DNA of 35,308 nucleotides, taken from positions 1 through 35,308 of the forward strand of contig NZ_JACMYP010000063.1 of assembly GCF_020889705.1 (NCBI RefSeq), given 5' to 3'. Under the pieces are notes generated by a model, which had not been told where the DNA came from, made no database searches, and was given only the letters and a program-made list of their open reading frames with translations. Both the position numbers and the translations under genes were made by a program. Below, piece by piece: positions 23,631-31,405 of this stretch. Each line of letters opens with the position of its first letter. The stretch's first letter is position 1. The stretch comes from Bradyrhizobium altum (GTDB lineage Bacteria > Pseudomonadota > Alphaproteobacteria > Rhizobiales > Xanthobacteraceae).

Positions 23631-23822
23631 TCAACTGGCGATTTCTATATCCCGCTGCGGGGGCCTCAGAGATCCTTCGAGCAACCGCCAAACCTGCGGA
23701 GATCTGAGCGGGTCATCGATCCAAGCCGAAGGGGGTCGAGCCCGAGGGGGCTGCGCGAATCTTGCTACCCATCTGTGCTCGAACCTGTTCAATACATGCC
23801 GAGGCAATCGGATGTGAGCCAT
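23631..23822 (-). CDS. small conserved basic protein
   Basis: A 63-residue protein starting MAHIRLPRHVLNRFEHRWVA. LPRHV.NRFE.RW is a recurring start of short proteins in Bradyrhizobium. GAGGAGG precedes ATG 23822. It lies 12 bases after the stop of the 107-residue gene, so the two form a small operon. The C-terminal half is low in conserved features. Role unknown. Confidence 0.6.
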   Translation of the reverse strand: MAHIRLPRHVLNRFEHRWVARFAQPPRARPPSAWIDDPLRSPQVWRLLEGSLRPPQRDIEIAS

Positions 23823-23834
23823 GGCCCGCCCTCC

Positions 23835-24158
23835 TCAAGCTGCCAGGGCCCGCGAGGTCGACCGGAGACGGCACGGTTTGCCGCCGGGCGGATTGCGGGG
23901 GCCGCCGTCCAGATCGCACAGGGCCTCGAGGATCTCGTCGATCGTGACCGGTGCTTTCAATCCGGCCGGTGCCCGCAACGAGGGGCACGAAGCGATGGCC
24001 GATGCGTCGGACGCCCATGACGCCAGAATTGCGCGCTTCTCTGAGGTCAACAGCGAAGGGTCCGCCAGCACGTCCCTCGGATGTTCGAACACGGTCCCGG
24101 GATGCAGGAGCGCGTTGATGTCGATGACGTTGTCGTCGAAAGCGGTCGTCGGCCGCAT
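23835..24158 (-). CDS. conserved hypothetical protein
   Basis: A 107-residue protein: RPTTAFDDNVIDINALLHPG, FEHPRDVLADPSLLTSEKRA, ILASWASDASAIASCPSLRA, then DEILEALCDLDGGPRNPPGG. I recognise it as a well-conserved rhizobial protein of unknown function. It is helical, with no membrane segment. GGAGGAGA (24161-24168) sets ATG 24158 rather than the in-frame ATG at 24170. Upstream lies the Hsp20 gene on the same strand, separated by a hairpin. Confidence 0.72.
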   Translation of the reverse strand: MRPTTAFDDNVIDINALLHPGTVFEHPRDVLADPSLLTSEKRAILASWASDASAIASCPSLRAPAGLKAPVTIDEILEALCDLDGGPRNPPGGKPCRLRSTSRALAA

Positions 24159-24189
24159 GATCTCCTCCATTCTATAGACGAAGCCGGGG

Positions 24190-24210
24190 CCGCGCGTCGG
24201 CGACGCGCGG
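24190..24210 (-). terminator. hairpin between Hsp20 and the next gene
   Basis: A perfect 9-bp stem (CCGCGCGTC at 24190-24198, GACGCGCGG at 24202-24210) with a 3-base loop, 21 bases past the Hsp20 stop. No T-run follows, so it may attenuate rather than end transcription. Confidence 0.5.
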
Positions 24211-24231
24211 CATGGAGCAAGTGGATGAGAA

Positions 24232-24693
24232 TTAGGCCGCTTTGGCCTCGATCTGGTGCACGTTGCCGGAAGACGGCGTTGCGCCGTTGATCGCGATGCG
24301 CCGCGGCTTCATGGCTTCCGGGATTTCCCGCACCAGCTCGATCTTGAGCAAGCCGTTGTCGAAGGCCGCGCCCTTCACCTGGACGTAGTCCGCCAGGTTG
24401 AACTGACGCTTGAAATGACGGGTTGAGATCCCCCTGTAGAGGAATTCGCGCTCCGTCTTCTCTGTCTTGCCGCCTTCGATCGTGACGACGTTCTGCTCGG
24501 CCGTGATCGAGATTTCATCCGGCGAGAAACCGGCCACCGCCAGCGTGATCTGGTAACGGTCTTCGCCGAGCCGCTCGATGTTGTAGGGGGGATAACCTTC
24601 GTCGGTGGCCCGCTGAGCCGTCTCGGCGAGGTCGAACAGACGGTCGAAGCCGATCGTCGACCGGAACAGGGGCGAGAAGTCATAAGTGCGCAT
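24232..24693 (-). CDS. small heat-shock protein, Hsp20 (class A IbpA-like)
   Basis: A 153-residue alpha-crystallin-type holdase that binds unfolding proteins in the cytoplasm. N-terminal segment RTYDFSPLFRSTIGFDRLFD is typical of rhizobial class A Hsp20. The crystallin domain spans about 37-130 (YQITLAVAGFSPDEISITAE, LYRGISTRHFKRQFNLADYV, FDNGLLKIEL), and the C-terminal anchor motif IxI/V is seen as RRIAINGA. GGAGGA, 8 bases from ATG 24693, is the ribosome site within the thermosensor leader. The gene is intact and of family-typical length. It is likely induced by heat, controlled both by promoter and RNA leader. Confidence 0.93.
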   Translation of the reverse strand: MRTYDFSPLFRSTIGFDRLFDLAETAQRATDEGYPPYNIERLGEDRYQITLAVAGFSPDEISITAEQNVVTIEGGKTEKTEREFLYRGISTRHFKRQFNLADYVQVKGAAFDNGLLKIELVREIPEAMKPRRIAINGATPSSGNVHQIEAKAA

Positions 24694-24818
24694 AGCCAAA
24701 TCCTCCAAAGAGCAAGATGGGTATGAGGCACCGGACACGACCGGTGCCCGTCTCAGGTCCGAGGCCCCGGAGGGCACCTCGGACGCCACCCGAAGGTGAC
24801 GCGGAAAAAATTAGCAAA
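24694..24818 (-). promoter_or_regulatory. ROSE-type RNA thermometer in the hsp20 leader
   Basis: The minus-strand leader folds into successive hairpins: GTCCGAGG/CCTCGGAC (8 bp), GGCACCGG/CCGGTGCC (8 bp), and a 3' element CTTGCTCTTTGGAGGA, in which the TTGCTC segment faces the ribosome site. That 3' element is the hallmark of ROSE thermometers, first described in Bradyrhizobium hsp genes: at low temperature the site is paired, and heat opens it. Upstream, CTTGAAA...GCTAATTTT (about 24835-24808) fits an RpoH or housekeeping promoter. Confidence 0.7.
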
Positions 24819-24863
24819 ACCGGTTTTGGTTTCAAGAGGGGGAATGAAAAATTCGATCGAGCC

Positions 24864-25235
24864 TCAGGCGATGCCGATCAAGTCCCGCAGCGTGGCGATG
24901 AGCTCCGCGCCAAGATAGGGTTTCGGCAGGAACACGCTCCCTGCCGGCAATTCATCTCTCGCGGCTCGCACATGGCCCGACGTCGCGACTATCTTGATCG
25001 GCGGCCAGCGGTCACGGACGAACCGGGCAAGCTTCAACCCGTCCATCGAACCTGGCATCTGGATATCGGTGAAAACGAGGTGGATGTCGGATCGGGCCGA
25101 CAGGATTGCGATGGCTTCGTCGGCATTGGCCGCCGGGACGACTTCGAAACCCCCATTCTCCAAAACCTCGACGGAATCCATGCGTAGCAGAAATTCGTCT
25201 TCGACGATCAGGATGACGGGCTTCACCTTCGGCAT
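24864..25235 (-). CDS. receiver-only response regulator (CheY-like)
   Basis: A 123-residue single receiver domain. Acidic pocket E12-D13, phospho-acceptor D57 (LVFTDIQMPGSMDG), switch serine S86 (KIVATSGHV), and conserved K105 (FLPKPY) are all present, so it should be phosphorylated. There is no output domain. Such single-domain regulators pass phosphate to other proteins or act by binding. It lies about 100 bases after the histidine kinase gene on the same strand, the natural partner. ATG 25235 is favoured over the longer frame to 25310, since the domain starts there. Confidence 0.88.
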   Translation of the reverse strand: MPKVKPVILIVEDEFLLRMDSVEVLENGGFEVVPAANADEAIAILSARSDIHLVFTDIQMPGSMDGLKLARFVRDRWPPIKIVATSGHVRAARDELPAGSVFLPKPYLGAELIATLRDLIGIA

Positions 25236-25336
25236 TTCGGTACGAACCTCCGAAGTCCAAAGCGAAGCGGGAAGGATTCGTTCCGAAAAGGGGGCCTTAC
25301 AAACCCGCAATCATGGGTTGGCTGGAATTCGCAACC

Positions 25337-26493
25337 CTACTTGCGTGGCAGCCGAACCGTAAACGTCGTGCCGGTTGGTTCCTCGGATTTGACGGCGATC
25401 TCCCCACCATGGGCCTCGACGATCAGCTTCGCGATGTAGAGCCCCAGGCCGAGATGGGAGTGCTCGCCCGTATCCTGGATTGGCCACGCATCCACGATTG
25501 AAAAATGGTCTTCTGGGCTTCCGCGGGAATGGGCGGGCCGGGATTGTGAACGCTCACGCGGAGTGTCGCCGGATCGGTCCCCGTGATCGCGACCGTGACG
25601 GGACCGGATGCGTCACTGTACTGGATCGCGTTCCCGATCAAATTGGACATCACCTGCCCCATCCTCGCGGCGTCCCACATCCCGGTGGGATCCCCGTGGT
25701 GCGTGACCTCGATCGTCTGCTTCTCGTGAATGCCACGCAGTTCGTTGGCAATCGACTGGCACAGCGAAAGCATGTCGGTTTGGGCTTTCTTGACAGGAAG
25801 ATCGGTTCCGAAAGACGCGCGGGTGAGATCGAACAGATCATCAAGGATCCGGGTGGCCCGGTCCGTCGTACTGACCAGTTCGGACACCATCTTCGGGTGC
25901 TTCGGATCGGTGGGGCCCGCGCGCTTCATCCATTGGGCTGCCATCGACGCCGCCCCGATGGGATTCCGCAGGTCGTGACCGAGGATACCCAGGAACAGAT
26001 TCCGGGAATTGTTGATGGTCTTGGTGTAATGGGCCACGGACTCCGCGACAGCCTGGTCGATCGCCTCGTTGAACCGGGTGAGGTCATCGAGGTCCGTGCC
26101 GGCGAGGTTTTGTTGATGGGCTGCCCATTGCTTGACGACGCTGGCCCGCAGCGCCCGATATTCCGAAACCATCTGATCGATGTCGAAGCCATCGGCTAGA
26201 CGAAGCGCCGCGTGGATCTCGGCCGCGCTCCTGCGAAACGGTCCGTCCCTGTCGGCCAGGCCCCGCGACTTGTCCATCTGCTCGGACGGGCTTTGCTCGG
26301 ACTCCAGGTCGTTGGCCACGAACTTAAGGATGTCGACGATATGATCCTGGAGCGCCAGCCGCGACATTCCGTCGCTCGCGGGCGTCCTGGTCCGGGCGAA
26401 TTCGGTCCATTCGTTGATGATAGCGGACTCGTTTTGCCGGATGAAATCCGCCAGCCTCAGATGTGCGGTGGGCTGGTGTTCCTTGCCGGTCAT
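25337..26493 (-). pseudogene. RsbRD_N-type sensor histidine kinase with 3' frameshift
   Basis: ATG 26493 starts a protein whose first 150 residues resemble the RsbRD N-terminal domain (RLADFIRQNESAIINEWTEF), a helical sensor of the stressosome type. The H-box follows at H173 (LGILGHDLRNPIGA), the N-box is NLIGNAIQYS, and the G1 region is VSVHNPGPPIP. Near 25471-25490 the frame breaks: the G2 box and C-terminus (EHSHLGLGLYIAKLIVEAHG, EEPTGTTFTVRLPRK) are in the neighbouring frame and end at 25337-25339. As read, the product loses its last ATP-binding segment and is probably inactive. A one-base assembly error would give the same picture, so it may be an intact gene. There is no transmembrane helix, so it is cytosolic. 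Confidence 0.75.
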
Positions 26494-26923
26494 GTCACCC
26501 CCGCACTCGCTTTCATAAAGACTGCACCTGTGGCTCTTCAGCCTAGGCTCATAGTGGAGCAGATACCAGTCAGCCGATCCGCTTGAGATCGCGCAGTCTT
26601 GGGCTCCACCCAGGGCGTCCGGACCATCGACGCGCCTTCGCGACATCTCTCCGAATGCGAGGAGGCCAGTTGATTGCCGTCGGTCGGGCGGACACTCTGG
26701 ACATTTGTCGCCGATGGAATCCAGAACGTCGCCGACCTCCTCGACGGCCTGGTCGGCGGAGATGCCGCGCGGCGGGTCCGGTTTGGCCGCGTCAAACGCT
26801 CGGTCACGGGCGTGCGGGTCGGCGCGGTCCTTCGCCCAGCCGTTCTCCTCGCATTCGTGGACGGCGCCCGCCTCCTGCAGCACGCCGATCGCCCAGCCCT
26901 GCAGTGGCCGGATCGCCGGTCAT
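26494..26923 (-). pseudogene. small conserved protein, frameshifted and running into the kinase
   Basis: The frame of the kinase stays open upstream to a GTG at 26883 and encodes AGAVHECEENGWAKDRADPH, ARDRAFDAAKPDPPRGISAD and VLDSIGDKCPEC. This is a short, conserved Bradyrhizobium protein with a CPEC end. Its likely start, ATG 26923 (MTGDPATA), is one frame off, and an earlier ATG at 26940 hits a stop after six codons. No stop separates it from the kinase, so either the stop was lost or translation of the kinase starts internally. Confidence 0.5.
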
Positions 26924-26962
26924 CGTTCCTTCATCAGCATCGAGATTGCTCCTGCCTGGACG

Positions 26963-26988
26963 AACCCTTCCGCCCACCCGGTCGTTCC
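26963..26988 (-). promoter_or_regulatory. EcfG-like promoter of the kinase unit
   Basis: Minus strand: GGAAC (26988-26984), 17 bases, GGTT (26966-26963). It is 23-40 bases before the two candidate ATGs of the small gene that precedes the histidine kinase, placing the kinase within the general stress regulon. Confidence 0.5.
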
Positions 26989-27131
26989 GGGCGGTTAGCA
27001 CGGGTCAGGGATTCGCAATCGGCAGGACTGAATCTTGTCCCCTTTTCCGCAGGGTCTGTGCAAAAGATCGCTAGGTCAACTGTCTGATCTTCCACTATCC
27101 GCGGCGACTATCCGCAGCGGCCGCCGCACCT

Positions 27132-27953
27132 TCACAGCTTCGTCCGGGGACTCGTCTTGGTCAGGCCCGCAACAAGCGGAGCGTATGTGGAGAGCCTGTC
27201 GGTTAGGAACTCGGTGAAGAGCCGCACGCGCTTCGTCTTGCGGGTCTCGCCCTTCGTGAGAAGCCAAAGCGTGCCGTACATGTGCAGGTCGCTGCCCGGC
27301 ACTCTCGCCAGCAGAGGGTCTGCATCTCCGACGAAGCAGGGCGGCGTCGTGATTCCTAGTCCTTGCCGTACGGCGGCGATCTGAGCCTCGGCGTCGGTTA
27401 CCCTAAACGGAACCCGTGCGGTGCGGACCTCGCCTTCGCTGGCACAGTCCGGAATGCCATGCGTGCTGATGACGATCCAACGCGCGGGATCGGGCGCGCC
27501 TGAGCGCGATGCGGCGCGTCGCTCGGGGACATGTAGACGCCTCCGAACACTTCCGGCCCTTTCAACCATGAAGGTTGAGCGGCAGGGTCCTGCGGTCGTA
27601 GACGACGCGGATAGCGACATCGGCCTCCCAGTTGGTCAGGTTGACCAACTCACCCGATGCCAAGATGTCCATTTCGATGTCCGGATGCAGACGTGCGAAC
27701 TCGGCGAAGTCCGGCATGAGCAGATGCGTCGCGAGAGGCGGCGCCAACGTCACCCGCAGAAGCCCGCGTACGCTCCCGTCAGGCGGTAGCCCGAAGGTAG
27801 CTTCTCGAACAAGTGCGCGCCGAGCCGTTCCTCCAATTGGGCGACGCGCCGCAGCACTTTCGCATGGTTCACGCCTACGCGTTCGGCGGCCGCCCTCACC
27901 GAGCCTCCGCTCGCAACGGCGAGGAAATAGCGAACGTCATCCCCGTCGATCAT
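27132..27953 (-). pseudogene. LysR-type regulator, deleted and frameshifted
   Basis: ATG 27953 gives a complete winged helix-turn-helix start (MIDGDDVRYFLAVASGGSVR, AAAERVGVNHAKVLRRVAQL, HLFEKLPSGYRLTG). At about 27770 roughly 100 bases seem to be missing, and the sensor domain resumes in another frame (RGLLRVTLAPPLATHLLMPD, DIEMDILASGELVNLTNWEA), then shifts again near 27555 to the last part (VTDAEAQIAAVRQGLGITTP, MYGTLWLLTKGETRKTKRVR). The gene is dead. It lies divergent to the SDR gene, the usual place for its regulator. Confidence 0.8.
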
Positions 27954-28231
27954 GGTGCAATCCGGCACCGGTTCGTGCCCATTCAGAAACACTATGTAGC
28001 ACACCGAACAACAGAAATTGGGCGATTTCTCTGGCTTTCACGGCAAAAAAGCCCAATTCCAGACGGCCGGATGCCGGGAGTCCCGGCCGGAGCCACGGGC
28101 CTCCTATCCGGTTCGATTTCGCACCAGCGATGTGCGCGTTTGCGCACTCAAAGCCGGACGCAGCCGGGCTTATTTCGACGAGAACGCGGGGACGTCCCCG
28201 AACCATCAAAAGCAGAACCTAGGAAGATGTC
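27954..28231. promoter_or_regulatory. LysR-SDR divergent intergenic region with inverted repeats
   Basis: Two inverted repeats: GGCAC-N6-GTGCC (about 27964-27979), just before the LysR start, and AATTGGGC (28016-28023) with GCCCAATT (28051-28058), 27 bases apart. Either could be a LysR operator. No -35/-10 for the SDR operon could be assigned with confidence. Confidence 0.4.
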
Positions 28232-28966
28232 ATGGGAAAGTTGGACAATAAGGTCGCAGTCATCACGGGCGGATCGAGCGGGATGGCGCTGGCGAGCGCC
28301 AAGGTGTTCGTCGAAGAAGGCGCCTACGTTTTCATTACGGGCCGGAGGCAGGAGGCGCTCGACGAAGCCGTCAGGTTGATCGGCCGGAACGTGACCGGTG
28401 TGCGCGGCGACGCGGCCAATCTCGACGACCTCGACCGCCTGTTCGACACGGTCAAACGGGAAAAGGGTAAGATCGACGTCCTGTATGCGAGCGCCGGCAT
28501 CGGCGAAGCCGTCCCGCTGGGCGAGATCACCGAGAAGCATTTCGATGCGACGTTCGGGCTGAACACGCGCGGAACTCTGTTCACCGTGCAAAAGGCTCTG
28601 CCGCTGTTGAGCGATGGCGCATCAATCTTCATGACTGGATCGGTCGCTTCGCTGAAAGGCTTCCCCGGCTACAGCGTGTATGCGGCGAGCAAGGCGGCGT
28701 TGCACGCCTTCGCACGCGGGTGGCTCAACGAACTGAAGGCCAGGAATATTCGGGTGAACGTGCTGCATCCGGGGCCGATCGCCACACCGATGCAGGACCA
28801 GGTTCTCACCGAGGAAGCGAAGCGAATGTTCGAGTCGCTGATCCCGCGCGGAACGATGGGTCGTCCCGAGGAGATCGCGGCGGCCGCGCTGTTTCTGGCT
28901 TCGGACGATTCGAGTTTCGTGAACGGGCTGGAGTTATCCGTGGACGGCGGCTTCTCGGCCATCTGA
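28232..28966 (+). CDS. short-chain dehydrogenase/reductase
   Basis: A 244-residue classical SDR that reduces or oxidises a carbonyl/alcohol with NAD(P). Nucleotide motif TGGSSGMA at residues 12-19: the last glycine of TGxxxGxG is Ala19. An Arg pair after the second strand (GRR, 37-39) suggests NADP(H). The NNAG motif is replaced by YASAG (85-89). N111, S137 (or S140), Y150 and K154 (GYSVYAASK) form the catalytic set. The C-terminal substrate and tetramer region (HPGPIATPM, GRPEEIAAAALFLASDDSSF, VDGGFSAI) is complete. It is the first gene of the intact cassette 28232-30758, opposite the dead LysR gene. The substrate is unknown. Confidence 0.93.
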   Translation: MGKLDNKVAVITGGSSGMALASAKVFVEEGAYVFITGRRQEALDEAVRLIGRNVTGVRGDAANLDDLDRLFDTVKREKGKIDVLYASAGIGEAVPLGEITEKHFDATFGLNTRGTLFTVQKALPLLSDGASIFMTGSVASLKGFPGYSVYAASKAALHAFARGWLNELKARNIRVNVLHPGPIATPMQDQVLTEEAKRMFESLIPRGTMGRPEEIAAAALFLASDDSSFVNGLELSVDGGFSAI

Positions 28967-28996
28967 TTTCGCGCCGCATTACATCGGAGGTCACCT

Positions 28997-29635
28997 ATGT
29001 ACCCCTCATCGAAACAATCCGAGTTGATCCGTTTCTCGCGTGTCGGTGCGGGCTCCACCGTCATCGATGTCTACCCGGGCGATGGCGATTGGACCCGCCT
29101 CTTCTCCGACATCGTGGGGCCCGAAGGACGCGTCTACAGCTTCGTGCCGGCGGAAGTCGCCCATTTCAAGAACGATCCGGTCGGGCGGATGCAGACGCTG
29201 GCGAAGGAGCCGGGCCGAGAGAACGTGGAGGCGGTTTCCGCGGATCTCGTGACGTTCCATGGCATCGCCGGGCCGGCGGACGTCTTGTGGCTGCACCTGT
29301 TCTACCACGATCTCCACACCGACCTGATCCAGGCCAAGGGTGCGACGGCGGCCGGCTTCAATCGGGCCGTTTATGAGCTTCTCAAGCCCGGCGGCTCCTA
29401 CGTCATCGTCGACCACGCCGCCGCCGCGGGGACGGGTACGGGCGACACCCGATCGCTGCACCGGATCGACCCGGCCTCCGCCCGCGCGGAGGTGGAAGCG
29501 GCCGGCTTCGTGCTGGACGAGAAAAGCACCATGCTCGCGAACAAGGGCGATACGCACTCAATCAAGGTGTTCGACCCCTCGATCAAGGGCGAGACCGATC
29601 GCTTCGCCTACCGATTCGTGAAGCCCAAAGCGTGA
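28997..29635 (+). CDS. class I SAM-dependent methyltransferase
   Basis: A 212-residue protein. Motif I is VIDVYPGDGDWTRLF (residues about 22-36; the Gly-rich loop is PGDGD rather than GxGxG), then GRVYSFVPAEV (motif II), a DVLWLHLFYHD segment, and LLKPGGSYVIVDH (motif III, about 131-143). These proteins resemble a group of predicted methyltransferases in which the first motif reads YPGDGxW. Methyl acceptor unknown. CGGAGGT, 30 bases after the SDR stop, supports ATG 28997 and cotranscription. Confidence 0.85.
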   Translation: MYPSSKQSELIRFSRVGAGSTVIDVYPGDGDWTRLFSDIVGPEGRVYSFVPAEVAHFKNDPVGRMQTLAKEPGRENVEAVSADLVTFHGIAGPADVLWLHLFYHDLHTDLIQAKGATAAGFNRAVYELLKPGGSYVIVDHAAAAGTGTGDTRSLHRIDPASARAEVEAAGFVLDEKSTMLANKGDTHSIKVFDPSIKGETDRFAYRFVKPKA

Positions 29636-29701
29636 GCGACGGCGATCGATAAGCCGGGACCGCACATGCCCCCCACAACCACCCGACGAGAAAGACCTTC
29701 C

Positions 29702-30295
29702 ATGACCGCCGCGTTTCCGAACCACTCGCTCGACCAGATCTTCCGTTCCGCCCGCACCTTCAACGACTGGACCGATCGTCCCGTCGATGACGCGAAACTG
29801 CGCGAGATCTACGATCTCATGAAGTGGGGGCCGACGTCCGCGAACGGCAGCCCCGCGCGTTTCGTCTGGGTGCGTAGCGCCGAGGGCAAGGCCAAGCTCG
29901 CCGCTCTCGCCATGGAGCCGAACAGGCCGAAGGTTTTGAAGGCTCTCGTCACCGTCATCGTCGGCCACGATCTGGATTTCGCCGGCGAGCTCCCGAAGCT
30001 CATGCCTCACAGCGCCGAGATGATGCAGCAGTATTTCGCGTTGCCGGGCGTGGCGGAGTCCACGGCAATGCGGAACGGGACGCTGCAGGGCGCCTACCTC
30101 ATCATCGCCGCGCGGGCGTTGGGCCTGGACTGCGGCCCCATGTCCGGCTTCGACAACGCCGGCGTAAACGAGTCGTTCTTCGCGGGCTCGCGGATCCGCT
30201 CGAACTTCATCTGCAGCATCGGCCACGGCGATCCGGCCTCCGTATTCCCACGCAACGCCCGCCTTAGTTTCGAGGAAGCAGGCCGCCTCGCGTAG
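29702..30295 (+). CDS. nitroreductase family protein, RutE/malonic-semialdehyde-reductase-like
   Basis: A 197-residue FMN enzyme of the nitroreductase superfamily. FNDWTDRPVDDAKLREIYDLMKWGPTSANGSP is the typical FMN-binding start (basic and Trp/Pro-rich). AYLIIAARALGLDCGPMSGF follows near residue 135, and the C-terminal FICSIGHGDP is the expected end. It most resembles RutE-type 3-hydroxypropionate dehydrogenase/malonic semialdehyde reductases. ATG 29702 (GAGAAAGA upstream) is used rather than the upstream ATG at 29666. Its position in an SDR-methyltransferase cassette suggests metabolism of a small carbonyl or xenobiotic. Confidence 0.9.
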   Translation: MTAAFPNHSLDQIFRSARTFNDWTDRPVDDAKLREIYDLMKWGPTSANGSPARFVWVRSAEGKAKLAALAMEPNRPKVLKALVTVIVGHDLDFAGELPKLMPHSAEMMQQYFALPGVAESTAMRNGTLQGAYLIIAARALGLDCGPMSGFDNAGVNESFFAGSRIRSNFICSIGHGDPASVFPRNARLSFEEAGRLA

Positions 30296-30306
30296 GCGGC
30301 CTGCTT
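30276..30306 (+). terminator. 13-bp perfect hairpin across the nitroreductase stop
   Basis: AAGCAGGCCGCCT (30276-30288) and AGGCGGCCTGCTT (30294-30306) pair perfectly around 5 bases, overlapping the last codons and stop. No T-run, so it may attenuate or stabilise the mRNA before the next gene, which starts 39 bases later. Confidence 0.55.
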
Positions 30307-30344
30307 GGCGCCGGCGATCGGATGAATCGAAAATGGAGATCTCC

Positions 30345-30758
30345 ATGAGCATCGAAGAGAATGTTCAGACCGTGAAGGATTTTCTTGCCGCGTTGAGCCG
30401 CGGCGAACTTCAAGCGCTGCTGGCGCTGTCCGCCGAAGACATCGAGTGGATCATTCCGGGCAAGGACTGGGCGCTGGCAGGCACACACCGCGGGCACGCG
30501 GGACTGACGAGCTTGCTCAAGAAGGCTTCCGAAACGACCCAGATTTCCTACCCGAAGCCGCCGGAATTCGTGGCGCAGAAAGACCGCGTTATCGTCATCG
30601 GCTTCGCCATGGGGACGGTCGTAGCTACGAAGAAGCCGTTCGAGGATCATTGGGTCTTCGCCATGACCGTTCGGGAAGGAAAGCTCGCGCAAATCCGGGA
30701 GTACATCGACACGCAAGCGCTGGCGCGAGCCTCCGAGACAGACGCTCCCCGGACTTAA
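30345..30758 (+). CDS. NTF2-like (SnoaL/ketosteroid-isomerase fold) protein
   Basis: A 137-residue protein of the NTF2-like superfamily: SIEENVQTVKDFLAALSRGE (helix 1-2), LLALSAEDIEWIIPGKDWALAGTHRGHAGL (strand/helix), VIVIGFAMGTVVATKKPFED (beta sheet) and REGKLAQIREYIDTQAL. Such proteins act as isomerases, cyclases or binding partners in small-molecule pathways. No catalytic residue can be assigned safely. GGAGA at 30335-30339 supports ATG 30345. It is the last gene of the cassette. Confidence 0.85.
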   Translation: MSIEENVQTVKDFLAALSRGELQALLALSAEDIEWIIPGKDWALAGTHRGHAGLTSLLKKASETTQISYPKPPEFVAQKDRVIVIGFAMGTVVATKKPFEDHWVFAMTVREGKLAQIREYIDTQALARASETDAPRT

Positions 30759-30793
30759 GCTCGTCCGGTCTGTACCCCAGCCGGTGTGGGACG

Positions 30794-31040
30794 CTACGTC
30801 GCCGGCGCGGGATCTTCCTTCACGCCGCGGGCGACGACCCGCAGCGCCCCGTCCGGAAGCGGTCGCTGCAGCTTGAGCGCCTCTTGCGCCGGCGCGGTCA
30901 TCCAGGTCTCGATCTCTCCGGCGTCAGGATCATGGGCATCGCCTTGGGATGGATGGCGCCGACCTCGGCGTTTGGCTCCGTGGTCAGGAAAGCGAAGATG
31001 TCGTTGGTGGGCTCGCCTTCCTTGACCCACGCCGAGGCAG
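30794..31040 (-). pseudogene. SOS response-associated peptidase (SRAP/YedK) C-terminal fragment
   Basis: Minus strand: WVKEGEPTNDIFAFLTTEPN, AEVGAIHPKAMPMILTPE, then in a neighbouring frame EIETWMTAPAQEALKLQRPL, PDGALRVVARG. This is the C-terminal third of an HMCES/YedK-family protein, which caps abasic sites in single-stranded DNA. The catalytic N-terminal cysteine part is absent. One frameshift lies near 30935. Confidence 0.65.
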
Positions 31041-31129
31041 GAGGACTAAGTCCGCCGTCCGCCGCTTCCTCGGCGTCTTTGAGCAGCGTCTTGCGGGGCG
31101 TGCCCATCTGCGCAGGTCGAGGACCTGGC

Positions 31130-31299
31130 TCGCGCGCGCGGCTACGGGAAAGTCAGCCGGTACTTCTCTCTACGTCACCGGCATCACCCAGGACCAGCTC
31201 CCCGGCGCCCCCAAATACGCCGACGAAGGCAGTTGGAATTGGAGCGACCCGGCGACAACGCGCTCGGTGAATGCCTATTACGGTGTGCCGGTGGCTTGA
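31130..31299 (+). pseudogene. PRC-barrel protein C-terminal fragment
   Basis: The frame ends GTSLYVTGITQDQLPGAPKY, ADEGSWNWSDPATTRSVNAY, YGVPVA and stops at 31299. Alphaproteobacterial PRC-barrel proteins often end in such a LPGAPKY...W..P....V..YYG pattern. No N-terminal half or start codon is visible. Confidence 0.45.
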
Positions 31300-31405
31300 G
31301 GCGGCACGACACTTTGGCGCCTGGCTGCCCGACGGCGAAGCTCGCTCTTCTGCCGACCACGGGCCAACCTACCGCCGCACCCGGCTCGAGCGAGGAGTCC
31401 TGAAA

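Noticed and set aside
25260..25284. GGAAC-N16-GCTT on the minus strand before the response regulator
   Set aside because: Two mismatches in the -10 element, including loss of the central GTT core. Not distinguishable from chance.
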